This document shows, piece after piece, positions 12,701-25,639 of a stretch of DNA of 64,000 bases. Origin of the DNA: Osmia lignaria lignaria (Eukaryota > Arthropoda > Insecta > Hymenoptera > Megachilidae); assembly GCF_051020975.1 (NCBI RefSeq), contig NC_135045.1, forward strand, positions 9,550,501-9,614,500, read 5' to 3'. Below the pieces are notes generated by a model. It was not told the DNA's origin and ran no database searches. It worked only from the letters and a program-made list of their open reading frames with translations. Positions within the stretch are counted from its first letter, which is position 1. Each line of letters starts with the position of its first letter. The translations under genes were made by a program, and so were the position numbers.

Positions 12701-15700
12701 CTTGCAATTATGTTCGAGATCACGTTGTGAATTATCGAATTGCACCAGACGTTTGAGAAAATATTATTGTTGCTAGAAGAATTTGTGCCCATGGCTCAAA
12801 GACATTCCTTTTCGTCTGCTAAAAATTGAACTACTCAGGTAGATCATTGTTGAACAGTATTTTTAGTTCAGAATGAATATTAATTTTTAATGAAATCGGT
12901 GTTGCATGTAACGAAAGTGAGAATCCGACTGATTCATGGAAGGTTTCGTACTTTAGAGGCCATACCCTTGAACCATCCACCTGTTCTCTCGGAACGTTAC
13001 GCTCGGATTATCTGATCGTAATAACAGGACGAGCAAACCGATTGCCGGTGAGGTTTAATTGCAACGAACTGCAGTCTCACGTGTGTCTGCAGCCATACCA
13101 TTGGTCGGATTTAACGCTTCTTACACTCGCGATCTCTTTGAGACTCGCGTCGATACTGGTGGATTGTGTTTCATTAGAATCCAATTGCAGAAATGATACG
13201 TCTGGTATCAGTGCACGTAATCGCGGTCGAATTGTCAATCGAAATCGATTGCATTCGCCTGTATCTTGTCGCGAAGGATTCCGTTACGTTGATCTTGTTG
13301 AAGGAATGTTAGCGAAATCGCAAGTGAAATTTCTTTCGATGAATTATTAATTAAGCAATGCCGTCGAAAGTGGCACGCGAAGAAATTCGAGAACAGAAAT
13401 GGAGGCCGTTCAAAGAAGGCAAGGCGATTGTAGTCGATGCAAATTAAATTGAGGAAGAAGGAATTATGAATCTTCGAACAACGGTTATCTTTAAATAGAA
13501 AGGGAAGAATTCGGGGAGCTGTCGAATAAACAAAACAGGATCAAAGGATACTAATCTTCGATCAAAATTCCTTTGATAATTCCTTTCCTAAAATAGAAGG
13601 ATTCGAGAAAGTTTATAAGGAAACGAAATTAAATCAAGGAAGAAGGAATTAGCAATTTTCAAACAAAATTTCTTGGATATCTTTTTTGGAAATTCTTTTT
13701 TATTCCCCACTCACGTTTTGTTGTTGTGGATTTATCTGGCTGGTCGGTATCGAAAATCGATCACGAGGAAACGTTTTACCTTGCACGCATCGCAAACGCT
13801 TCGACCGCAAATTCCTCCGTAAGTGACTTAAGTGGCCGATTTGGCTGGCATCGAAGAAGTATTAGCTGCGAACGATCGCTCCTCCCTTGTTCTCTCATTA
13901 CACGCGTGCCTTGGATTTTTTCGCGAATCGAACGGTCAAGAAATTTACCAGAAAATCGTTTCTCTCGTCCATCGACGAGGTCCGATTATGATAGCAACAA
14001 TTGCGTTCGACTTTCTCCGAATCGTTTCCACCAGGAATTTGAATCATAGAAGCATGCATCGTGTGCCATACGGAAATGACTTTAATTGTGACTTTCGAAA
14101 CTCTGCATGCGAGTTATTTAATTGTAAATAAGGGTTCGAGTAGAGTGAAATTTACTCGAATGTAATTAGGGGTTACAAATGTGTTGTTGATATTTAATCG
14201 AAGATTAATAACATAATTTCCTACAATTTTCCATCACAAATTGAATTTTAATATTCAGTAAACCTTGCTATATTTAAGCAGTGAAACTTTCGTTAAAAAA
14301 TTTTTTGCTTATCGATTTTAAAAAGCAAGTTTGAGATTATACTGGATTTACAGAGACCAGCCCACAAACAATGGTTGTAAAAAGTGACGCGTAAAAGGGT
14401 GAGCGCGAGAGAAGCAATAAAGCATGAGGCTGGTTCCATCAGGACGATATGTTTTTCACGAACCGTGGCAGCAAGCCTGGAATTTAGGGCGTGCTGCCAT
14501 TCCAACGGTAATTGCTGACCAGCAACGGATAATTAACACGGCATTAAGGAGTTATCTCGGCAAATCTATCGTTGGAGCCAGTCTCGAAACGCCTCTTCGC
14601 CGTTCGAGCCAGATGTTCGCCTAGTCTGAATTACGAGCCACTCTCACGCCAGCTCGCCACCATGGAAAAGAGTTGGTCGTTTCGCCGAGCAATCTCGGCT
14701 ATACACCTATCTCTAAGACTGTTTAATTGCCTTGACAAAATTACGGCAGCTCGTTATTGCTGATAATGGACCAACTATTCGTGTCTCGGATAACCTTGTA
14801 CAAAGAACAGTACAAGATTACTCCTTGTATCATTCGTTTACATTGGGTTTTTAACGAGTGAAATATCAAATTGGAAATTAAATGAAGATGACGCTAAAAG
14901 TTTTGAGAATCAATCGATTACGAATTGCATATTTAGATGAATTTCGTCATCAGTGAAGGGAGCGTGGAATCGGTGACGTTCAATGAACTGTTGCTCACTC
15001 GTCTGTGATTTTTTTTTTTTCACTCACGGTTTCTACACTTTCTATCGTGGGTCATTGTAATGCACGCATCGTCCGTCCAGCGATGATTCAGCGAGTCTTT
15101 TCTCGGGAAATCGCGGGGAACGATGAACTCTCGAACTCTTACGTGTCGACTAATTTCCTTGGAACGGTTGTGTCGATGCCATGAGAAACGCGAGGTGGCT
15201 CGTTTTCGTAACGCGGTTATTAATTATACGTGACGGCAATGACGATTGAAATACGGAGGGGCAGGTTGAACGAGGGAGATTGAGCGATGAGGGATCAGCC
15301 GAGTTTACGAGTAGTCGTATCATTTGTTTTAAGATTGATCGCGTGCTATATCTGTTGCAATGTAACGAGAATTAATTTCGATGTTGAGTGGAATGCCAAG
15401 CATGTTTTTGCAAGGTACGTTAAGCAAGATTTCGCCAATACCTGTACCAATCCTCTAAATTACAAATCTTGGACCCACAATAATATTTTTATTCAGTCAT
15501 AAAATTAAAATTTGATATTATATTTAATAGATGTATTGGACTGTGGGAAGGAATCAATATAGATTAATTAGAATAATATTATATTGTAAAAATCGATATA
15601 TTTTTATTATAAAAATTTAAATTTTATATTATATTTAATGGAAGTAATTATATATACTGGAAGTTAAATCGCAAATTTCAGCTTTCTTTCATTAATTATT

Positions 15701-17506
15701 CAATAATGCAATGATAATCAACTTGTAGAAGCAATCAGTGTCAAACACCATTGTACTGTTAATTTAAATTTATTAAAAATCAACCAACTAGAGAAGATTT
15801 ATATGGTATTTCGTTACGTAAAGATCCATAGATACGTACTTCGAGAAGATTAGATTACGAGTCCACTTCCGTGTCGGTACGGCACGATCGATCATTTTTA
15901 AACGGAATATCGTAAATCGTGGCCAGGTTGCTTAGACGACCATTTTTGGCGAACGCGTTGCCAGCAGCAAGCACTGCCGGGCTTGACCTTTATGGGCATC
16001 GTTACGAATCACCGTGAAATCGTCCTGGAACGAACGCGGAGACGCGATGCTGCATCCTGACGTGAATTATGCACACGAGCTAACCGTATTTCCTCTTGAA
16101 CTTTCTCTGTTCCAGCCACCCGGCGTCCTAGGCGCCTTTGAAGCGCCGTGAAAACACCCGTTCACGGGTATCGCGCGGAAAAGGTACGCTCGAGGTAACA
16201 GGTGCATCGATTACCACGATTACCAGAATTTCCGCGAATTTTATTTGTCAACAAATTTTCTATTTATCCGTTTTTCTTGATACATTTGTTAACCAAAACG
16301 GTAGTTTCACTAGAGAATTATCTCACGTAACCGAAGGAACTTTTACCTTCGTTTCTTGTTTATCAAGCGTTTATGCAAGATTATCTTGCCGAGGATTGCA
16401 AATAATAACGCGCAATCATTTTTCGTATCGAGCCACGGTATCGTTGTTCTCCTTTCGAATCGCGTTTAATGTCTCGCGAAGCTTTCGCAAGCGTGATGAT
16501 TTCACCGGGTACATCGTGTACCTATCAAGCAAACCTGAAAGCACTTAACAACGATCAGGTAGCCGAGGTGCGTACTACAAGCCCGTGGATCTCTTCTCAC
16601 GGTGGTTCGATCGTCGTTGAAATTGCCGACGATTTCTCTCTCGACCTGTGTCTACTCCCACTCTCTAAACAATGTCTTCGGGTTTTGATTATATGATTAA
16701 TATAATCAACTTCGAAGCAGTGATTACCGTGTCTATTCGCCGTTATTAACACTTGCTTCAGAAGTTCAGAGAAATACTCCATTGAAAATATCTCGCGATC
16801 AAAACCTCCTAGTCGCATTCACGAAAGATTTTTCGAGACGCACCCATGGATCAATAAAAGCGGTATAATAAAATATAAAAAGAGAAGAACGCCCTAGGCG
16901 CGAACTGAGAGGCAACGGTACAAGGGTATGGAACGAATCGCTTAAGTTAAAGGTATATACGCAGGCACGTTCGACAAGAGAGACGAATCGTCCGGGTTAA
17001 AGGTCCCTGATAGATGTTCCGAGATAAGGATGCTCGCTATCTCGATTTCACCGGTGCCCATCGGTGCACACGCGCTGCTCGCGGATTGAAATCTGGTATT
17101 GCGTTTCACCAGGAAGCCGAGGGATTCCCTCTCGATCGGGAACGTGGAATGTGGATAATATGTGGCAATCGGGCCGTAACTCTTGTAACTCTATTGTGAA
17201 TCATTGCGGCCGATGGACCTCGCGAACGAATCCCCGCATGCAAATTGATCCTTTTTCCATTGTGCAACCGGGCAGAAATTGGATATTGCGCGTACTGTTG
17301 CTTCTCCCTGATAACGACTAATGTCTCCTGTACACGGTACGCTATTACGTTAGCTAGTAGAAGTTACCTGGGTTAATGTCGCTTAAATGAATGTATTCGG
17401 GTTAAGCTGAACGGGACTTGGATTATACAACTTCATTACCATTTCTAATTTACAGCTTCGTTTTGCAATTTTAAATATTTTGTAAATTATAATTTTTAAA
17501 CTTCTA
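9748..17506. other. Non-coding stretch, no gene seen
   Basis: Unique DNA without a recognised gene. 12040-12310 and 15490-15800 are strongly AT-rich; the latter holds two diverged copies of a ~35-bp AT-rich segment near 15501 and 15612. A GATC-rich palindromic patch lies near 11970-11990, and a run of 12 T at 15009-15020. Open frames (up to 139 codons) overlap antisense frames and show no domain. Confidence 0.55.
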
Positions 17507-17991
17507 CAGTGGGTGATCAAATTATTAGAGCCATGGCATGAAAAATAGGATTTTTATGTTTTTGTTGAAATAGAGCCACAATTTTATGGTTTTTATATTG
17601 TGTACCTTTTAATTAATAATTCTCTAATCTTTAAAAGATTATATAATATTTACTGCAATTACTGCCTTAATTCTTTTCGGCATACTTTCGATGCATTTCA
17701 AGCAATTCATTTTGATTGCTTTATTTCTGGCCCATACATCTATCAAACGTTCAATCAATTGACATTTATTACTAATAATAAATATTTCCACAAATTTTCG
17801 ATGGGGTTGAGGTCCAAAGAATTTCTAGGCCAGTCAAGAACTTCACTTTTTTCAACTTTGTATCATAATTTTACAAGTATCAATACATTATAAAGAAATA
17901 ATAAAAACTCCGTTTAATTCGGTTTTCATTTAAGAATGAATGTAAAATCATCAATTTATGCAAGGGCCTCTAATAATCTGATCACCCACTG
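17507..17991 (-). mobile_element. Tc1-type element, deleted derivative, copy 1
   Basis: Starts with CAGTGGGTGATCAAATTATT at 17507 and ends with the inverted form at 17991 (about 25 bp of imperfect terminal repeat), with TA immediately outside both ends (17505-17506 and 17992-17993), as expected for Tc1/mariner elements. At 485 bp it is far below the 1.3-1.7 kb of an autonomous Tc1 element. The interior keeps only the C-terminal part of a transposase on the minus strand, so the N-terminal DNA-binding and first catalytic segments have been deleted. A related copy lies at 26909-27444; copy 1 lacks about 40-50 bp of AT-rich sequence that copy 2 carries after its left end. Confidence 0.85.
17639..17841 (-). 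pseudogene. Tc1-type transposase C-terminus, frameshifted
   Basis: Minus-strand translation gives KVLDWPRNSLDLNPIENLW, the conserved Tc1 block carrying the third catalytic acidic residue (the Glu of PIENLW). After this a one-base deletion relative to the second copy shifts the frame. In the shifted frame the rest resumes with the family's typical ending, including SMPKRIKAVI, then a TAA at 17639-17641. The two upstream catalytic Asp residues are missing. The fragment is non-functional. Unlike copy 2, it keeps the Trp codon after the catalytic block. Confidence 0.8.
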
Positions 17992-18175
17992 TAATTGATA
18001 CAAAGAGGATACAGGAACTTTCACTTTCTTCAACTGTGTATCATAATTTTACAAGTATCAATACATCATAAAAAAATAACAAACACTCCGTTTAACTCGG
18101 TTTTTATTTAAGAATTAATATTCATGTGAAATCATCAATTTATGCGAGTGGCTCTAATAATTTGATCATCCACTG
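17992..18175. mobile_element. Second, partial right end of the same Tc1-type element
   Basis: After the TA and a 21-bp spacer (17992-18012), 18013-18175 repeats in the same orientation the right-hand part of the element just before it. It begins at the block encoding the residues just upstream of the WP motif and runs to a terminal repeat ending in CACTG at 18175, followed by TA. Sequence differences from the first right end (for example GATCATCCACTG versus GATCACCCACTG) show it is not a recent copy. The locus therefore has one left end and two right ends, a composite rather than a simple insertion. Confidence 0.8.
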
Positions 18176-18177
18176 TA

Positions 18178-18930
18178 TTTGAATAATGTAAAGGATAATC
18201 TAGCGATGTCCATTACCGGAATAGCATCTATTTCCATGACACGATCGCTACTTGGCGCATTAAGGAAACGGCGAATGAAGTGACACCGCACGCGGCTCGA
18301 ACACGATGGAGCAAGTGTCGGAAGCTACGTCTGCGATAATATTATCCTGTTACACAATATCGTAACATAAAGGTGGTACTATTGGCGTGGCTTACGTTAC
18401 ATCGGAACCAGTCGAGAAAACATAGCGCGCATTATTACGAACACGAGCGTTATTTATGCATCGAGCTTCTGCTCGTGAGCCAGGATACCTTCGACGTTTC
18501 CTTGAGAAAATCGCTTCGCTTCTTGTCCAAGAGAATTCCTGCCACGACATTTGCCAGCGTAATGGCGCGTTCATCTATCCACACTTCCTGAAGACGGTTT
18601 TCTAGCGTTTCTGATATCGCGGCTAGGAGATACACGGGATAGTTCCATTCTTGTCGGAAGAAGTTACGATGTTGGACACGATAAAGCTGTTCGTTTCACG
18701 ACACGAACGATTTATTTTGTATACGAATGATAGATTAACTACTAACGATAGAATTGAGATTGGAAATCAGATTGATAAATAAATGAATATATTTATTAGA
18801 AATTTTGAAATGTACAATACTCAGTTTCATTGTGATAATTGTACTTAAGAATTTGATCATTAATCTCTTATCGAAATTTTGTATAAAATTAATTGAATAT
18901 TAAATTGATCTCGTTGCTAATCCTCTTCTA
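18178..18930. other. Non-coding stretch, no gene seen
   Basis: Unique DNA between the Tc1 composite and the 70-nt exon candidate. 18370-18640 is CpG-richer and open in several frames on both strands without a recognisable product. 18720-18930 is AT-rich. Confidence 0.5.
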
Positions 18931-18947
18931 TTTCGTTTCTGTTACAG

Positions 18948-19017
18948 GTATTATATAATGTTCAACTTCCATCGCTGTGTACAGTGAAACTACCCAAACG
19001 ATAAATCATAGGATCAC
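18948..19017 (+). other. Candidate 70-nt internal exon, possibly non-coding
   Basis: A pyrimidine-rich acceptor tract ending in GTTACAG at 18947 is followed 70 bases later by a strong donor, CAC|GTAAGT, at 19017/19018. All three frames contain a stop within the interval, so if it is an exon it would be untranslated, belong to a non-coding RNA, or hold the end of a reading frame. The first bases after the acceptor (GTATTA) also loosely resemble a donor. Only the splice motifs support this. Confidence 0.25.
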
Positions 19018-19023
19018 GTAAGT

Positions 19024-19571
19024 TTGCGATTCAACTTGTTCTCTTTTAGCGTTGATGGATCATTTCGTCTCAATTGCAGCTCGCTCTCGAGCAAACAAAA
19101 TTTATAATAAGTTGCGGTTACCATATTTCTTGCGGTGTGAAATTTAAGGTTTACGATGAATGTGTAATTTACGATTGAATTTTAGAATTTGGACATGTTG
19201 AAATTACGATTATCAGTTGAAATTTCATTCGAACTGATAAAAGTTTCTTTGTTCCATATTTTAATGACGGATGAATACATTATAAAGCAGGCGTTAACAG
19301 GTATTTCCGACAGTTCTCAAAACAAACTGTGCTCCGAGTAAATTAATTGCCTTGCATAACTCGACTAGCCTTGTGAACCAGCACTATTCCCGTTTGGTGG
19401 CCACGATACGCGCATAAATAACCGGCAAGTATCTTTGGAAATCGCTCATGCGTCCGCGTGAACATGCATCGCGAATGCATGGGTCCGTTTCCCATGAGTT
19501 TCACCGGCCATAAGCGTTCCATTGAGGAAAACGATCTATAGGTCAACATAATGGAATTAATTCAGAGTACC
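19024..19571. other. Non-coding stretch, no gene seen
   Basis: AT-rich unique DNA downstream of the exon candidate. 19343-19549 is open on the minus strand for 68 codons without any motif. Nothing else is supported. Confidence 0.5.
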
Positions 19572-20003
19572 AATCTATTTTTCATTTCTCTGCGGGTTAT
19601 TATTAATCCTTTGCACTCGAACTTGGACCTAAATTAATTATAGTATTATTATTAATTTTCTATCACTGTAGGATAAAAATTTTGTACACACAAAAGGGGA
19701 AGGTTAAATAAAAAATTAACCCATTGAAATAATGCAAGAATCTTGTTGAATATTGTCAATGATTAACTTTTATTTCCTTAAAAGGAAAAATCTATTTTTT
19801 ATTTCTACGGGCCATTATTAACCCTTTGCACCCGAACTTGGACCTAAATTAATTATAGTATTATTATTAATTTTCTATCAGTGTAGGATGAAAATTTATA
19901 CATATGAAAGGGGAAGGTTACATAAAAGATTAACCCATTGAAATAATGCAAGAATCTTGTTGAACATTGTCAACGATTAACTTTTACTTCCTTAAAAGAA
20001 AAG
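19572..20003 (+). repeat. Two-copy tandem repeat, ~217-bp unit
   Basis: Unit 1 (19572-19788) and unit 2 (19789-20003) align along their whole length with scattered substitutions and small indels. Both carry the same landmarks in order: a TTGCAC-C/T-CGAACTTGGACC block, an AATTATAGTATTATTATT block, a GGGGAAGGTTA block, ATTAACCCATTG, and TTCCTTAAAAG. The unit junction coincides with a small perfect palindrome, TTTCCTTAAAAGGAAA. The TTAA followed by CCCTTTGCAC at each unit start resembles piggyBac-type MITE ends, but no matching inverted end was found, so I call it only a tandem duplication. Confidence 0.85.
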
Positions 20004-22000
20004 TGGTTAATAGCGTTTCGAATTTCCTTCGGGCTTATCATTTGGCAGAATAGTGGTTTCCTCGTCGGTCGACGAGCAAAGTGCTGTTCTCTGTCGAACG
20101 GCTCATGTAATTAGCAAGCGAATGCGCGATAACGAACACGAGAGACGTGGTCTTCTGTACTTACTCGTGACCTCGTTACCATCGGTTTCTTCGCTCGGTA
20201 GCGCCAATGTCGGCTAATCGCTCGTTAGCGATGACTAAAGCCGATCTCGCTGTAACGAGGCGAGATCGATTCTCTTCGACGTGCTCACGAACCTGCCTTT
20301 GTCAAACGTGCCAACAACCGGACCTCTATCCTCGTCAAATCGAATGTCCACTATCGTCAGTTTAACGTTACTTAACATTAGTCGTCAAAGTTTGATTCTT
20401 CTAAAATTTCTAATTTCTAATTTTTCATAGTGAAATAAAAATTTACAAATTGTAGAAACATTTTTATAATCTGACATCTAACATTCTTTCAAATTTGCTT
20501 AATCAACGAACGAATAAATTTTAAAGGATCTTCACGATCAGATACAATAAATAATTATTCGATCGACGAGTTCGAAGTTCGATGACCTTCGTCGCTGATC
20601 CAGCAACGAATACACCATACGAAGAGGTAGTCATTAATTTGGTGAGAGGAGACCGTGTTTTATCATTATCGTCCTAATCATCGCAAGGATGTTCCCGTTA
20701 TTTTCAGCCGGTTCGATCGTGGGAATAACAGGCGGCTCGTTTCGGGTTCGAAGGATCAATAGCCATCGATATTTGGTCGTGGCTGGCCGTTTTCGATCTA
20801 GCCGCGATACAAATCAGATCATAAATCACGGGAATAATTGAAATTGCGGTAAACTCTCCGTTGCACCGTTTCCTTCTGTTATCCAGCTGTTATGCAATTT
20901 TCTGAGGTAAATACGTCGATTAGGTTCAACGATCACAATCGCACCGGTGAATCATAAAGCTTGAATGCAACGACCTAAACGATCGACCTCGCGAAAATCA
21001 ATAACCTTTTTCTTTCTGGGGAAACTGGAGTGAACGTAGGGATTTCGTGGTGGGAAACGCGTGTTCGTTAAACAATACGATTAAGAAATTCGATTGATTA
21101 ATTAAGTATTCCGAGATACATCGGTTGATTAATCTTCTCGGAACGATTGACTCAAGTAAAATTAGCTCTCGATCTCGCAAGATACTGATTTTCATTTCAT
21201 TGCATGTGAATAATTTACAAATTAGTCGATGTAATTAGGTACGTAACTCTATGATCGATGATTTTTAAATGATCCAGGTCGGTTTAAATGAACAGCTTGC
21301 GCCAGTTCGCGGTTTCCTTCTCTTTCCTAACCCCATTGAACCGCTTCTCGATCGTTTGCGAAGGGTAATCACAGAGTAGACGAGCTAACGAGTAGTAGCT
21401 ATTTACATAAAAACGCGAAATTCCAAGCATGTACAGCATACCTTTATTTCATGCATGTTTTGTACCTTTTTCTTTAGCAAACATCGAGCCTGTCGTAAAC
21501 CATTGTACCGTTTAGCTTCCTATCGATACCGTTACGAATGCAGCGAATATTCCAATACTATTGATTAAGCTTTGATAAATCACTTTTCAACTATTTGAAC
21601 GTCTTTAAATAAATGACCAATGCTTGCTTACTTCTTTGAAAAATCACGATAAAAATACCTGTTATCTGCCGGAGGAATTCTTCAGACATTCCCTTGACCG
21701 GCTGCGAATCGCTGATTCTCTTACAGGCAATACCGCAGCCAGGTAATCAAAGTTACCTGGCAATCCTAGAAACACGGCGTTCACACTTCCGCCGTGAAAT
21801 TGCGGGATCTCGTGAGAGTAGGTTCGACAACCTGGCTGCGTAGAATTGCGTACACGCTTGTTGAGCATACGCACGTACACTGCCTTTCATAAATATTTGA
21901 GAGCTTTATGATATTCGGAAGAGTTCGTACAAAGTGGAATTAAATTATCATAAAAAATTATTTAAAAAAATCATAAATAATACAAATCAGGAATTTAATA
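20004..22000. other. Non-coding stretch, no gene seen
   Basis: 20030-20340 and 20640-20830 are CpG-rich unique DNA; 20390-20520 and 21900-22000 are AT-rich. Open frames are 65-72 codons at most, all on the minus strand and without motifs. Confidence 0.5.
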
Positions 22001-22307
22001 ATACCTCGCTTTACGGCCTAGATACGTTCCGAAAAAGTTGGCCGTAAAGCGAAAAGCCGTATAACGAATCAATTATTTTGATACAAACCCATACAAATTC
22101 AATTGGATCTGTTCCAATTTTTTATAAATAATATAGAGTTCATAAACCATTTTATTCTTTTTATTTTCTATAAAAATGCTTACATAAAAATAAAAGTACA
22201 TTTTTTTTTTTGGTTGTATAATGAAACATTGTGGGCCATAAATTGAAAAAGTGCCATAATTAAAAAAAGCCGTTAAAGAGCGGTCGTATAGCGAGGTATA
22301 GGTGTAT
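22001..22307 (-). mobile_element. Palindromic-ended MITE, copy A
   Basis: Homologous, in reverse orientation, to 34541-34847. The right end carries the full terminal repeat (CGAGGTATAGGTGTAT, ending 22307); the left end begins at ATACCTCGCTTTACGGC and seems to lack the outermost ~7 bases. There is no coding capacity. The best-preserved core is around 22040-22120, including the small palindrome TTGGA-TCTGT-TCCAA. Imperfect variants of CGCTATACGGC recur inside both ends. TIR style and size suggest a non-autonomous Tc1/mariner or pogo-type element, but no transposase is present to settle this. Confidence 0.8.
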
Positions 22308-25300
22308 ATAGAAATTCTTAAAGTCTATAGTTCATAAAAAAAAATATACATATTTCTATCCATAATTTATTTTTACCATCACTGACACCTGTATATTTGT
22401 ACGCCAAATTTACCAGGCGTCCAGGTACTTATGAGCAGAGGTGTACGCACATACATTGCAGACATAAGTGCGATGTTACGCGTTAAGATGATTATCAAAC
22501 ACCATACGAAACGAGGATTCGAATCGTCAAACGTGATGGCCGTTTACCACAGATCCACGCCACGATAGGAATTCTTCGATGAAGTAATCGCTTGTTTTCG
22601 CGTACATCCCGTTCCCTTACCGCTGCTCGATCCTTTTTCTTCTTCCTTTCTGTCTGCCCCTGCTCGTCCTTGTATCCTATGATTGATATTTTCTCGATTT
22701 TATCTGACCATTCGCCTCTATGTTATTTTCGCTGACCATTCGTTTCGATGTTGTTTCCTTCCACGTGTATCCGTCTGGGTTTCAGATCGTGTTTTGGAAT
22801 ATTAAAGAATTTCGTAATTCGAGACGATGTTCCTCTTCTTTTTGATATCTTTCCCTCGATCTTGAATAAATGCAAATTCACAAGATTATCATAGAATCAC
22901 CGCGGTTTGCTCGAATTGTAATCGTGTTTCGTAAGCGTTAGCTAACGTGTTTGATAGAAATTCTTAGGATACCTTGGCGAGACAAACGCGAACGGAAAGA
23001 AGCATTTCCTAAGAAATCAGGCTCGAAAATCAGGAACAGAGCAGCTTAACGAAAGATCTGTCACTTTTTGCCGGTATTCACGAGGGTGTTAAATGCCTGG
23101 GAAAGTTCCTGCTCTTGTTCGACTTACGTACACGTTGCACGACCCATACAATCATGAGAAGCCAGAGATAAATCTCCGTAACTTCAATCCCTTATTTGTA
23201 CGATAACTTGGTGGTTCTCTTAAATTGCAATCTATCACTAGAATGTATAATTTAATTAAAAATTATTTCACATTTCTCTATACACTCTTGGCTCAATTAA
23301 AATTGATCAAAGTTCCAAACTTATCTCCTACACGACATTCTACACGTTCACGATTTGCAAGCAAATTACCGGCGAATTCCTTCGTTCTCCAAAGAATTTC
23401 ACAAAGCTGAACAGCTGTATCTCCGCTCGGCCACGTATCTCACAATACACCTTTCCACTCTTTCCTTGGATCTAGCAATTCTTAAAAATCGTCGAACGAA
23501 CTAACGACTGGGGTGAATTATCGGTGAAACCGTAAATGGATAAACATTGCCCCGGACATCCGATCCGTTGGCGCGAATAAGCCGCTGATTTTTCGCAGGT
23601 CTCGAGATTTATGATTATACAAAAGGCAGGCGTTATAGGTGCAACAGCAATGCATTCACGGTAACGCCGGCCACGTAGTCGAGGAGAGATCACGGAGTCG
23701 AGAGAAGCTCGCCTCTAAAATATACACACGACCGTGACACCGGCTATGCCGATAATTTAACCCAGCCACTTTTTTTTTCTTCTTTTTCTTTCTTCTTTTT
23801 GTTCGTTAGGTCAGGTGAGGTGTGCTAAGGGGTCTATGCGATCTACACCGGTTCTAGAAGATACAACCGCGTTAATAAAGCAGGTGCACGACCGGTGGGT
23901 ATACACGAGACGCGTCAGTCGGCGTTAATGCTTCCTATGAACGATCCCAGCTGGTGTACACTCGTCTCCCTTCTCGACGCGTTAATTCGCGGTAATTCAT
24001 TCTGCAAACGCGAATACCGTCGCCTTGGGAACGGGTTTCGAGGATAGATTTTTCGAGGAAAATTATACTCGTCCCTGGAACAGCGTCCGTGACAAGGTTT
24101 CCTTTGATTAATAGGTAAATTTCATACTGATTTTCTGAGCCAGAATGGAGATTTATTTTATTTTGGGATTTTATTTGAAGTATTTACGATTTCAGTAGTT
24201 TCTAATTGAGTACGTTGTAATGATTCAGGTGATTCTATTACTCATCTGGATCGTAAATTCCTTTCTCTTTTAATGCGTTCCTCGTTGACTTCATCTGTTA
24301 TCCCGATTAAATTATAACACTGTATTCCCCACTCGCTTGTATCGTTGCAGTCTATTTCCGTTCGCGATCAATGTAATCACGTTTACAGGAATTCATAGCG
24401 TCGTAGATTCTGGGCTTACAAACCGTGCCAGCGCGTGTAGGTACAGCCGAGGGGGTGTCAATGGATATTCATTATTCTATAAATTTCAGTATTATAGGCT
24501 AAAGTCGCGTTGCCTTGAATTTATGGCAACGAAGGGGGCTACAGGGTCGTCTCTTTGCCAGTTCCACCTGTCCTTCTTTAAGGTCTGCGCTTATTGGGAT
24601 GTAAAATGTTATTTTGTATCATTGCTTTAGAAGTAGGCCTTTCCGAGTGCACATCGAATGTTAATAAATTTCTTCTTAGTAACATGTTACACACCAACGT
24701 GGATAAATTAAATTAAGAAATTATGTAGTGAAATAAATTAAGCACTTAGCCAGAAGGTACGTAATTGGACACCATAAGGGGAAAAGTAAATAGTGAATAC
24801 TCAGGTGCTACGAATAACATAAGTCTGATTTAAATATAAGTGGCAAAACGTATAAGGTATACCAGATCAATAATTTACATATATTTAAAGTTTTCCATTG
24901 AATGGGAAATCGCTCGTAAAAAGGCGAAGGGAATTTCCGCATCGTGGATGTAGGAAAAATTTCCAGCAATTTCGAGTCGGTGGAAGGAGAAGTATGACCG
25001 TCATAAATTATCGCGGTTGGTCTCTATCGAAGGTGTGTACCCACCTACCGGCTGAATTGCGAGACAATCCCGTGGCGAAGAAACTCTTCGTTTCTTCGAT
25101 TTACTGTTCGCCGCTTCGCGATTTCCTTTCACCTAACGGTTCCCATGCACCCGGCTTAATGGCTGGAAGAAAGGTTTCCCCGGAGGAAAGCAAAATCGTC
25201 GAGGAACCCCCTTCTGATTCTTTTTATCCCGCGTATATGTTCCGTTCACTCGCGATTCCTTTCGGATAAAAGCGCGTGACGCGATTCACAGGTGAAAGCC

Positions 25301-25639
25301 AACCCGTCGGCTCATCCTCAAAGCATTCTATTAACTCGATCTTAGACACGAGTGAATCTGCGATAAAATTCAAAATAACAGCATCCTTTTTTCACCTGTA
25401 CACTTTGAAACGGCTTAACAGGTGGTCTCGTTGATGGGCGCATTTATCTCGCTAACTTTCTCCTTTGATGCTGTTTCCAACTATCCATAGATAGTTTACA
25501 TCGTCAGGTATTCTATTGTTCGGTATTGTTCACAGAATTTTTCATTGTAACGCGATTATCAAACGACTATCGCGTTCTTGTATTTCAACACAGCCGGTAA
25601 TATCGAAAGCATCAATCGTACAAGGATAGTCCTGGATGA
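22308..25639. other. Non-coding stretch, no gene seen
   Basis: Unique DNA with a poly-pyrimidine tract at about 23769-23801 and a CpG-richer block at 23840-24090. The 123-codon frame at 24898-25269 and the 97-codon frame at 24337-24630 have no domain and no convincing splice or promoter context. Confidence 0.5.
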
